DNA from: Heliocidaris tuberculata
Lineage: Eukaryota; Echinodermata; Echinoidea; Camarodonta; Echinometridae
Direction of reading: 5' to 3'
Length of the DNA: 64,000 bases
Assembly (NCBI GenBank): GCA_025618425.1
Contig: CM046837.1
Location: 26,035,793 to 26,099,792, forward strand
This document shows positions 27,001 to 39,000 of the stretch, piece by piece (position 1 is the first letter of the stretch; every line of letters begins with the position of its first letter). The notes under the pieces are model-generated. The model searched no databases, was not told the origin of the DNA, and saw only the letters and a list, made by a program, of their open reading frames with translations. A program made the position numbers and the translations under genes.

Positions 27001-30000
27001 AGGTGAAATTTTACTTGTTGACTTATGTATTCTCCTATTCTCTGTAAGTTAGTGTAAGAATGCAATCTAATGACAAAAGCATTATAGCTAGAATGTTTTG
27101 GACTGTCACAAAGCCTGGGAACAACACTGTCTTTCAACTTCTGTCGTTATACTATAGATTTTCTCTTTTTACCCACAAATATTCTTGGAATTTGTGTGGA
27201 TTTGTGGCGTTATTCCGGTAGACCCTTATGTATTTTCTACCTTTCCTTATGTTATTCTTTGTTTTCATCATTGTATGATTTCCTCGTTTCACAGTATCCA
27301 TTATTTTCTATCATCTCTTTATCTCTTTATAGAAGTAATTAGTTTTTTCCTCCTTCTCTCATCTTATCTTATCTCATGATTTAAAATTAATTTCTTTATT
27401 TTTCATCTGTCATCTGCTCAATGAAATAGAAGATACAGATGTCATTGCATGCATATCGTTCTGATACAATTGCAATTCTAGTTTTGTTTTCTTATTATTC
27501 AACTATCTTAGTAGAATTGGCCTGTGAACTTTCTTGTTTGTTTCTTAGTTGGAGAAGTTGATTGAGAAGAATTACTTCCTCCATCGGTCAGCTCAGGAGG
27601 CCTACAAGGGTTACGTGAGAGCTTATGACGCCCACAGCCTTAAGAAGATCTATGATGTCAATACCTTGGATCTGCAGAAGGTTGCTAAGTCTTTCGGCTT
27701 CAAGGTTCCACCCAGTGTTGACCTCAGTATCCTTTTTTATTAACCTGTAACCTTTGACCTCTGTCAGCCCAGTCATACAAAAGAAAAAAGTGATAATTCC
27801 CCACAATCAGAATCTCACACTTTAGGGAGCTCACACGTTAGATGTATTGTTTGCACTGACCTTGGCTTTAACACACAGCACTCGTGAAATTCTTGCAGTT
27901 ATTTAGAAAGAATGCACTATCAGTGATATTAAATTCACTATCCGAATATCAGCAATTATGGAAATTATTTTGTTAACACAAAAAAAAAAAAAAGATGAGA
28001 TTCTGATGGTGATTCAAAAATTAATCTTTGAATCACACCAATAGCTCTGTGTTTGAAAAGCCCAAATGTCCTCTTGTGAATGAATTCTTACAAACATGTA
28101 AAATATGCACACAAGAATAAAGACCATTTTGCTAGATGTTTGAATTACTCATGGTAGAGGATTGGTGTTCAAACATTATGTTACAGGTTATGAGCAGTAT
28201 TAAAGCAACAGGAAGTGGTACTGGTTGTACTGGTTTATGAACCATACATGTACATGTATGTGCATGTGTGTAAAGTGGAACCTCATTATAAAGAACACTG
28301 TTATAACAAGGTGATTTTCACGGTCCCACTCCTTGTATTTTGTTGTTTTTTAGTCCTGATACGATGTTTCATTATAACAAGGTGATTTTCTTGGTCCCAA
28401 GGAGTTTGTTGTAACGAGGTTCCACTATACATGTTTGTACCCTCCCTTGCCAAAAGTATTGCAATATAGACACATGCTTTACACAGGAGGCAATTTATGA
28501 CATGTAATTAAGTGATGTTTTAATGAATTTCTAGTACACGCTTTAAGATCTTATTATAAGGTACCTTTCATTAACATGTCATGAATTATTTTTCATGTAA
28601 AGTTCATCAAGCTCTGGTATTTTGTTGGGTATCCATGCCTTGTAATAATGGCGCACATCCTCCTTGAAAGAGTCGTGTAGAGACCATTCAATCTTTCTGG
28701 AGTGATGATGCCCCAGGCCCGGAAGATAGAGCAGACCAAACCCTCCCTGATGGTTGGCCGTTCCTTGGTTTGGGCTTTCTTGATGTCATCCCACAGGTTC
28801 TCTAGCTGGTTAGCATCTTGTGATAGTGCCAGCCACTGCACCCTGTTGACGCCGTTTTTGCCATACCATTGGTCCATTTGGGCAGCCCTGTGTGCGGGTG
28901 CATGGTCATCCTGGAAAATGAACGGGTGCTGCACATCGCCAAAGATATGTTACCAATGGACCAAAACAAGTGAGAGTCCAAAATCTCCCTATATCCAATG
29001 TTATCGATGTTCCCGTCCATGACAACAAGATCACCGACTCCATAGATGCCGACACACCCCCAGACCATGACTGAAACTGCATTTCTTTGAGTGTAGGTCA
29101 GGTTCCTTGGGTCGTATGAGGTGTTGGGTTCACGCCAGACTCTCACTCTTCCATTGTCCTCCACCGTCCAACCCCTTGCTCTCATGGCCCACCTGATGCA
29201 TCTCTTCCTCCTCGAAATGCGGGCATGAAGAGAAGATTGTTGGAATAAAGATGTCTTTGTGTCGTCGTTTGAGATTCTCCTACCAATCCTCTCGCTCCAG
29301 TGAGCTGCTAAAGTTTGTGCGGAATCGAATCGGGTCACACGAGCCTGAGGCAGGAGGTACCGATCTTCGCGACGCATGGTCGTTCTACCTCTGCCAGGTC
29401 TTAGTTGCTTTGTCAGAGTTGCCTGTTTCCCCACAGCGTTTACACACTCTGTACACCATTTGACGGCATACCTGAAAGTGTTCAGCAATCTGAGCCACTG
29501 AAACCCCCTTAACGTAGGGTGACGATTTGTCGGCGTTGCTCGTTAGATAACTTGGCTGTTTTAACCATGGTGTGTGCATGAGTGGCTCAGTAGCCTTGAA
29601 AGAGAAAGTGCACCATGTCCACCTTCCTTTGATAGCGAAATGTTGGTCATGATTCAATGATTTAGAAGAAAACACCGCTATAACAAAAAACAAAAATTCA
29701 CCAGAAAACGGACAAATTTCACTATGTTGCAATACTTTTGGCAAGGGAGAGTACATGTATGTTCATGTATCTGTCATTAATTCTTACTAACCTTGTGGTG
29801 CCAATAAAAAAAACATGTATATGTTTCCATTTCTTTTAAATTATATTGCTCATTGATAATTTTTGTGACACGGATGGGTCAAGAGCTCTTCATGTGATCA
29901 AACATACATGTAACTCTACTAATAAAGCCACATACATGCATTAACTATATTTCAGAGTAAGATCATCTTTACCTTTTTCTTTTGCTTTCTCAGATTTTCC

Positions 30001-33000
30001 TCAAACTAGTCTATTTCTCTGATATATTCTTCTTTTATTAAAACCAACTTAATATCAGGGTGGACTTCCCCATTAAAATCTGAAGAAAAAAAAGTCTTGA
30101 TAGGGTTGAATTAGCTCTTTAGTATGGTTGTCTAATATGTGAATGAAAGAAAGCCTTTGCTATACATGTACATGTGTAGCAGCTTTATTCCTATTTAAAC
30201 ATCCTTAAGATTGCACTCTCTATATCTGTATTGTAAGTAGTAAATGTATGTGGCTTGATTGATTGAAACCAGAGAAGAGGTACTTGAACATTTCTGTGGT
30301 TTGAGAAACGATGCTAGATACATGTATTACCTAAACCTGTAACTGGAATACAGGGACACTCAAATTATTAAAACTGCCCTGGGAAATTCTGTAACAAGTA
30401 AAAACAAAAGAGCAGACTGTTTAGCTCAGTACTTTCAGTCTAAAAATGTTCTTGCCTGTTCAATCTCTTTTTGGCTCTTGTGTGAATAGAATATTGCTCT
30501 TTACTGTATTGCTCTTTTATGGTCTAGTGTGCATAAGTTTCAATTTAGATATTTTTGACTATTAATCTGTTAGATGGTGAGCCAGAGGATGCTAATACGT
30601 TAAAAGCCTATTGGAAATGCACATAATGTAAAATAAAACTATGCACTGTACAATAAAACTATATGCCACAGAACTTTGTTGTAAAGAACACCATTTTAAC
30701 AAGGTCATTTTCCTGGTCCCACTCCTTTGTATTTTATTGTGTTTTGCCTCAGCCCACCGAAGGTGGGTGCCGGAGGCATTATGTTTTCGGGTTGTCCGTC
30801 CATCCCATTATCTACGTCAGATACGCCATACTTACCTATACCCTAATTGCTATTCGATTGCCCTGCTCGAATACACCGGCAAAAAACCTTCTCTAAGAGA
30901 GAAGGGTCTGCAAAAGCAGACTACCGCCCCGCGCGATACAGCGGGCAACCCCACTGCCCACTATAAAACCCCTCTTTGAGCGGGCTACTTCCTCTTTCTT
31001 TTGCCGGCGCTCAAACCGTAAAGGTTCAAGGCGCTTCTGCTCTTAACTTTGTACACATGTACACTGATGATTTTCCAATCCTTCGACGACGGATTGCTAC
31101 TTACTGTATATTTCTAACATTTTTGTGATCAGCGGATGGTTCAGGAATAATTCATCATGCCGCGTTCTCAGAATGAGGAATCACGAAAACGAAAATCAAA
31201 GGACGAATCGAGGGACGGAGTTGATGAACCCATCGTCAAGCACAAGCTCAGTAAAAGCGGAGGTCTCAAAATCCCCGTTGAGCACGAGAGAAATGACGGA
31301 GGTCTTAAAATCCCAGTCGATGATGAAAGAAAAAACGGAGGTCATAAAATCCCCGTTGAGAAACAAAAAATTAGCTGAGGTCTCAAAATCCCCATTCACG
31401 AGAAACAAGGAAATATAAACGGAGGTCTTAAAATCCCCGTTCATGACAAAGAAAGGAATCAGGGAGGTCCCCAAACCCCTGAAAATGATAAAGACAAAAA
31501 TCACGGAGGTATCAAAATCCCTGTGAAGGATAAATCGAAGAACCCTCGGGAGAAGGTCCCGTCAGAAAGGGAATATGTGGGACACGATAGCCCCCTCCAC
31601 CCCCTCCCAGCCGGTACGACGGTAACTCCTATAGCCAGAGTCTGTACCGTAGATGGGATAGAAACTCTGCTTCCCCCTCCACCAGCCCCTAAAAAGGTAA
31701 AAACAGTGGGAAAAAAGAAAAACTGCTCGAACGCCTTGCAACGAGGCTAACTACGAGAGTCAGGAATTTTCCACAACCGTAAACATGGACGACAGAATGA
31801 CAGCTAAATCTGATTCGTCTTCGGGGAGTGCTCCCCCGATTGCCGTTGCATCGCAGGATTTACAAAATCACGATCCCATATCTACGGCGTCATGGTTTAT
31901 TCAGATGTTTCAGGCAGCACAAACAATGCAAAAATGCTTAAACCAACCTACCGCTGGAAATTATGCTGCTCCGACTCAGCGGCACATACCTCTACCCAGC
32001 CCGACGAACCCGGCATTCGGACGGTCGGCGACCCGCTCGGGAGCCCGGAAGAACCGGCCAGACCCTCTCGGCCGAGGACTCGGAAGCCAACAGTAATTCA
32101 CACTCCGGGGCGTAACCGAGCCCCCTGCGATCGCGTGGGGGTCACGATGCGCCCTCCATCCTCGTTCAAGAGGAATCCGACTCTGAGTATGGATATCATC
32201 GTCCAATCGCCTCGAGGAAAAGGAAATGGAAAGACTCGATGCTGTCAAAGTTATCTACAAGTTCAGACTCTGAAAGAGTGACTGTCGATCTCGGATATTC
32301 TGAACGGGAGGGGAGGGTAGTGTAAGGAGTGTGGACCTCTCTTCCCTCCCCGAATCCAGCGGCAGATTCCAAGACAGGGAGACAAGTGACAAAGCCAGAC
32401 TGTCCATGCCACCGGCTGAACTAATTACGAAATACTGCCCTCAACTTAAGGCCGATAGTAATCAAACTGATCTTGACTCCAAGCCAATTTTCTGCATAGA
32501 CTCTGAACTTGGTAGACCCCCCAAGAAAACATGTGCAGTGAAGTTGGACAAGCCCTTCTCATCTTGCATCCAATATCTCAATGGCAAAGGTACCTACATA
32601 AGGCCAACGAGTAAAGAGGTGGGTAGAAACTTTCACTTTGATGATAAGGATTTTAAGAAATACTTTAAAAGTCCTGTAGTCCCTGAGGCCGCCCGACGGG
32701 TGGGGGATGCTAAAGCCAAACGATCCTCCTACTGGCAGAATCCCCTAAGATCACGCAAATTCAAGGTAATGGATGGCAACCTAGCCTCAGTGGACCAGGT
32801 AGCCAGAGCATCTATGAGGTTGGCCACCTATCAATCCTACCTCCTGACTGCTTTTCGTGAGGCCGAGCGACTGGGCATATCTCCAGAGGATTGCAAGAAT
32901 ATCTGGGACAGCCTTATGAAAATATCTGACTTGCAATTTGAATAGGCCACTAGGACAGCGATAATATGCACAAGGGCTAGACGTTCTTACTTGCTTGAGC

Positions 33001-36000
33001 AGCTTCATATTGAACGGGAGGCCACACGAATGCTTGAAAAATTGCCGGCCTGCGGGGAGGACCTCTTCGATGGCCGCCTTCAGGAGGTATTAGAGTCTTC
33101 TATCTCTGCCTCGTCCACCGCAGACAAGACGGTATTCAAACTGTCTTCACACACCTCCCCTCATCAATCACGCTCCCGTTCACGCCAGCAAGCCCCCCCC
33201 CTCAGGAAACACGACGTCGTTCCCCCCAGTTCCAGAGAGACAGGGAAAAGAAACAATTGGGAAGCCATAACAACAGACCAGTTCGTTGTAAAAATAGTTC
33301 GCCGGGGATACCATATCGAGATCGACCCAAACCATCGCACCTCTTACAATCAACTGAGAAGCATCACAATTCCCCCTCTGTCATTAGAAAAAAGGAAAAC
33401 TGGAACTAAAACAAGCAATTTGCCAGGTACACGCCAATCGGAATCTCGTCCTTTCAAATATCTTCCTTACTTTAAAGCGGTCTGGGAAATTCAGAATGAT
33501 CTTAAACCTAAAGAAACTAAACAACTTTATCGAAAACAAACCCTTCAAGATGGAATGTCTTTCCAAAATCCTACCTCTAATTCGGCCCAACGAATGGGCA
33601 GCCTCCATAGACTTAACAGATGCATATATTCACGTCCCCATAGCAAGGTCAACACGGCATCTTCTTGGCTTTGCCGTGGGGGCGAAGACTTATCAGTATC
33701 AAGCTCTCCCTTTTGGACTCCGCACTGCCCCACGTATCTTTACAAGGTTGATAAGGGTAGTCGCAGCAGAGCTGAGAAGAAGGGGCGTAAAAGTTTTCTG
33801 TTACCTGGACAACTGGCTGATCCTCGCCCCCTCACGGGATACTCTCCGCAGACACCTGGCTCTCACAATCTCCCTTGTAACAAGCCTAGGCTTTCTCATC
33901 AACTGGGAAAAGTCAAAGTTGACCCCCACTCAGACTCTAGATTTCCTTGGGGCATCTATAGACATTACACGTCAGGTGGCAGCCCCACTTCCCATCGTAT
34001 CCACAGGACACGGGAAGTGGCAGAACAGCTTCTAACCAACCAATATTCAACAGCAAAAGCTTGGCAAATCTTCCTGGGCCTCCTTGCAAGCCTAGTGGAC
34101 ACAGTCCCTCACTGCAGGCTGAGGATGAGGGTACTTCAGTTACACCTGCTCAGATTCTACCGCTACCCCATGAAGGCGAAGAAGATACAGATCCCACTGA
34201 CACCAGAAGCTGGGGAAGCAATTCAGTGGTGGCTTCTCCCCTCCGTTCTGCAATCGGGAAAACCATTCCTGAACCCTCAGCCATCTGTAGTAATTCTGAC
34301 AGATGCATCCAAGCAAGGCTGGGGTGCAGTCCTGCATTCGAGCCACATCAGGGGGACCTGGAATGCACAGGAGAGGAAATATCACATCAACAAACTGGAG
34401 ATGCTGGCAGTGCAATTTGCTCTACGACATTTTCGAGCTCATATTGTGGGGAAATGTGTCTTGTTAAAGTCAGACAACAAAACGGTGGTGACCTATCTGA
34501 ACATAGAAGGGGGGACACGCTCAAGAGCCCTTTGCAGCTTGACGTTAGACAATCTAACCTGGTGCCACAGCCGCAACATTCAGGTCATAGCGTCTTACAT
34601 TCCAGGAAAGGAGAACCACATAGCGGACTTTCTATCCAGGGGACAATATCTCCCATCAGAATGGATGCTCCACCCAAACGTAGCCAGGCAAATATTCAAT
34701 CAATTCGGTCAACCCCAGATAGACCTATTTGCATCAACGCTCAACAAGCAAATTCAAACATACTGTACCAAACACAGGGATCCACTGGCAATAGCAACGG
34801 ATGCCTTCTCAATTCCATGGAGGAATGTGCTCGGGTATGCCTTCCCTCCGTTCTCCATTATCCCCAGAGTACTTCAAAAGGTCGAAAGAGAGGGGACGAC
34901 CATACTCCTGATTGCACCATGGTGGCCTCGTCGTCCTTGGTTTCCCACTCATGTAAGCCTTCTCTGGGACAATCCTGTGACTCTGCCAGACAGGCAGGAC
35001 ATTCTAAGTCAACCTGGAACCAAACATTACTACCCCAACCCTCACAAGCTGAGGATTACACTATGGCCAGTTACAGGGCAGCCGCAATTAAGGCAGGACT
35101 TTCTGAAAGGGCTGCCAATCTCACGACGGAATGCCTGCGAACCTCAACACGATCCACCTATAACTCAAGACTCGCTCACTACGTTAGATGGTGCGGGGAG
35201 GCTGAGACTGATCCATACAAGGCCTCTAAAGGTGAGATTGCTGATTTCCTTATCTCCTTATATGACAAGAATCTAGCAATTAATACAATTCGGGGTTACA
35301 GGTCCGCCATTTCAGTTTTACATGAAGGGTTTGACAATGGCGAATCTGTTTCCTCTTCTGTTTTTCTTTCAAGACTAATGAAGTCCTTTTTCCTCAATAG
35401 GCCGAGTAGGAGACTTCTTTCCCCAGCCTGGAGTCTTCCCCAGGTCCTTCGAGCTCTAAGTACTGCTCCTTTTGAGCCAATGCACGAATCGTCACTGCGA
35501 GATCTTACCATAAAAACTGTTTTTCTTCTCTCTGCAGCCTCAGGTCAGAGGCGTAGTTCTGTTCATGCACTGACCACAGCCCCGGGGCATATTCTTTGGG
35601 AGAAAAACAGAGTTAGGCTAATCCCTCATGGTAGATTCTTAACTAAGAACCAAAGAGAATCCTCTCAACCCATGGAGATAGTTCTTCCATCCATTAGTTC
35701 CTTGTCAACCATAAGGGAAGATAAACTCTGGTGTCCTGTGAGGGCTTTAAAATGGTACCTCGATAGAACTAAGGGAATTCGCTCTACAGAACAGCTCTTT
35801 GTCAGTTTCAATCCTCCTCACAAGGCTGTCTCTCCTGACTCAATATCTCGTTGGATCGTTCAGGCAATTCAATCTGCTGGTAATTCTGCGATCTTACAAC
35901 AAGGGGTCAGAGCCCATGACACAAGAGGCGTAGCAGCTTCTTGGGCCCTTTTTAGAGGGGTACCAATAGAAGATATCCTAAAAGCAGCTTACTGATCCAA

Positions 36001-39000
36001 TTCTAACACATTTATATCATGTTACCTTTCCGATGTTCTTGGACAAGACACTAGTTTTGCGAGGGCAACCTTATCCTGTTCGCAGCACTAAGACCAGGTA
36101 GGCACTGAGTGGATCACAACAACTTGGTGCATGTTTAAAATTGTTCGCTTGACAATTTTATTTTCGGGAGCTCAGGTATTCCCTGAGGGAGGTTGTATAC
36201 ATTAGGTGTGGTTTGATCTCTTTTTATGTTACCCGCCTCCCTATGCTCTTTTGTCCGTGGTAATCTAGCAATTAGGGTATAGGTAAGTATGGCCTATCTG
36301 ACGTAGATTAGGATGTTCAGTAGTGAACACCATATCTACGAAGTAGCCATACTTACCTATACGACCTTCCCGCCTCCCCTTAATCCGGGCTTGCTCGCCG
36401 TCAGAAAGAGGAAGTAGCCCGCGCAAAGAGGGGTTTTATAGTGGGCAGCGGGGTTGCCCGCTGTATCGCGTGGGGCGGTAGTCTGCTTTTGCAGACCCTT
36501 CTCTTAGAGAAGGTTTTTTGCCGGTGTATTCGAGCAGGGCAATCGAATAGCAATTAGGGTATAGGTAAGTATGGCTACTTCGTAGATATGGTGTTCACTA
36601 CTGAACATCCTATTCGTTCTCACGATAACTTAAGAACCATTTGGCAGATCAACTTCAAACTTGGCTCATGCATGCATATGGGAGGGACAATGATCTGATT
36701 AGATTTTGGGGTCATGGGGTCGAAGGTCACAAAGGTCATTGCATATATGAAAATGGATTGTTCTTGTTATAACTTAACCATTTGGCGAATCAATTTCAAA
36801 CTTGGGTCATGTATGCATTTGGGAGTAATGATGATCTGAGTTGATTTTGGGGTCACGAGGTCAAAGATCAAAGGTCACAGAAGTCATTATATACCTGGAA
36901 AGAGATGGTTCTCACAATAACTCGAACAATTTAATGGATCAACTTCAAACTTGGCACACATGTATATAATTGAGTGACAGTGATTTGATTAGATTTGGGG
37001 GTCATGGGTTCAAAGGTCACAGAGGATGTTATATACCTGTAGATAGACTGTTCTTGCAATAACTTGAGCACAGTTTGACATTTTAACTTAAAACTTGGTA
37101 CATGTATGCATACTAGGGTGACAATGATCTGATTAGATTAGGAAATTCAGCCATATGGCAACTCTACTTGTGATCTTTAAACCTCATGAACCACTTGGCA
37201 TATCTGCTTTAACTTCGTCGAATGGAATGACAATTTTATTTAGAATAAATTCAAGCAAAACTTCTACTTTAAATTGAGTACCAAAGGGTCCTCAGTCAAT
37301 GAAATGTCATTAGTGTTGTGTTAAAAATTGTTAACAGCAATTACTCATTTAAAACAAGCGCATAAGCGATATTGTGTCTCGCCCACTCGCGAAAATAACA
37401 TGAATGTACCCCAAGTGCACCTATCACCCAAGTTTGGTTGCCATTGCAGCAACATGTGCAGAGTTATGTGTCATAAGAGAGTCTTGCAGGTAAACTTTAA
37501 CATATGACCTCAAATGACCTGTGACTTTATCACGTGACCTCCGACGGCACCATAACATGCAGGTCCCCCTAGTGCATCTACAACCCAAGTTTGGTCGAAA
37601 AGTGAGTGACGGTTCCAAAGTTATCTGTCATAAGAGAGTCTTGCAGGTAAACTTTAAATGTATGACCTCAAATGACCTTTGACCTTACCATTTGTAGGAA
37701 TTCTTTTTAAACTTAAACAATATCTTCCCTTACAAGTATTGATTATTATATATAATACTATATTGCTGCCACATATTACATATTAAAATATTGTTTGGGG
37801 ATCATTTAAGTAAAAAAATAATTACATCCTTTTATTGCAAAAGAAAGCTATTCGTTTGTGTGCAGGCGGTAGATTTTATGATCATACAGACCCATTGTTT
37901 TATGGGTTCAATACGTTGAAAATTGACGATATTCATACTTTTCAAATTGCTTTATTCATGTATCGGTTCCACATACGTCAACTTCCAAGCACGTTTGATT
38001 ATATGATTAGCTTAAACTCTGCAATACATAAGTATCCTACTAGAATTTCCTCAAATATTCAACTCATTAAACCCAATAACTTCACTTGCTCATAAATTAA
38101 TAAAACATGTTGGTCCTGACATATGGAATGATATACCTTTAAATATACGATGTTATCCTACAATAACCACTAAGGTTCAAAAATGAATTTAAGAAATATA
38201 TTATAAGCCGGTATGCATATTAATTCCGTTATTTTGGTCTCGTCTCTGTCCTCTTCCCATCCAAACTCCGCTCATTATACAATACAGTAGAATTTGCAAT
38301 GTACAATTTTATTCCATTGTGCTGTATTTATCTCGATGTTTGACTGACATGTGATAAGTATGTAATCATGACACGCTCTTTACTATTTGTGAACCCCATT
38401 TAAGAAATTGTTATAAATAATATACACATGTATACAATTTTTATATTTTAAAATGGGGCTTTTTCATTTCTTGAGGGGCGTTACTTTCAAGCCTTAGGCT
38501 AATGACAAACCCCTCCCATGCGACAACTGTTTATTATTATGTTGAAATGTTATTTTGTATTTGATGCATGGAAAAATAAAATCAATCAATCAATCAAAAT
38601 GACCTTTGACCTTACCATGTGACCTCTGAAGGCACCATAACATGAATGTACCCCAAGTGCATCTACCACCCAAGTTTGATTGCCATTGCAGCAACATGTG
38701 CCGAGTTATGTGTCATAAGAGAGTCTTGCAGGTAAACTTTAAACGTATGACCTCAAATGACCTTTGACCTTATCACGTGACCTCCGACGGTGACCTCCGA
38801 CGGCACCATAACATGGAGGTAGCCCCAATGCATCTACGACCCAAGTTAGGTTGTAATCCAAGCAACTGATGTGAAGTTATTTGTCAAAAGAGAGTTTTGC
38901 AGGTAAACTTTAACGTATGAAAAGAGTCTTGCAGGTACTCTTTAATATATGACGTCAAATGACCTTTGACGTCATCATGTGACCTCCGACAACACCATAA

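Larger units (their letters stand above)
30810..36611 (+). mobile_element. DIRS-type tyrosine-recombinase retrotransposon, near full length, decayed
   Basis: A 5.8-kb element with inverted terminal repeats (30825-31001 and 36402-36574), an internal complementary region (36269-36362) matching both outer ends, and, in order, Gag-like region, RT, RNase H, DAM-like methyltransferase domain and tyrosine recombinase. This is the diagnostic DIRS architecture, in which a circular intermediate integrates by recombination without target duplication. No duplication is seen at its ends, which interrupt a family A element. Several stops and frameshifts, an RT active-site change and a truncated recombinase make this copy non-autonomous. 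Same orientation as DDX18. Confidence 0.93.

Noticed and set aside
29251..29463. + strand frames across the Tc1-like element
   Set aside because: Opposite-strand shadows of the transposase remnant.
31196..31504. 102-codon antisense frame with repeated NGDFxTS
   Set aside because: Antisense reading of the DIRS coding repeats.
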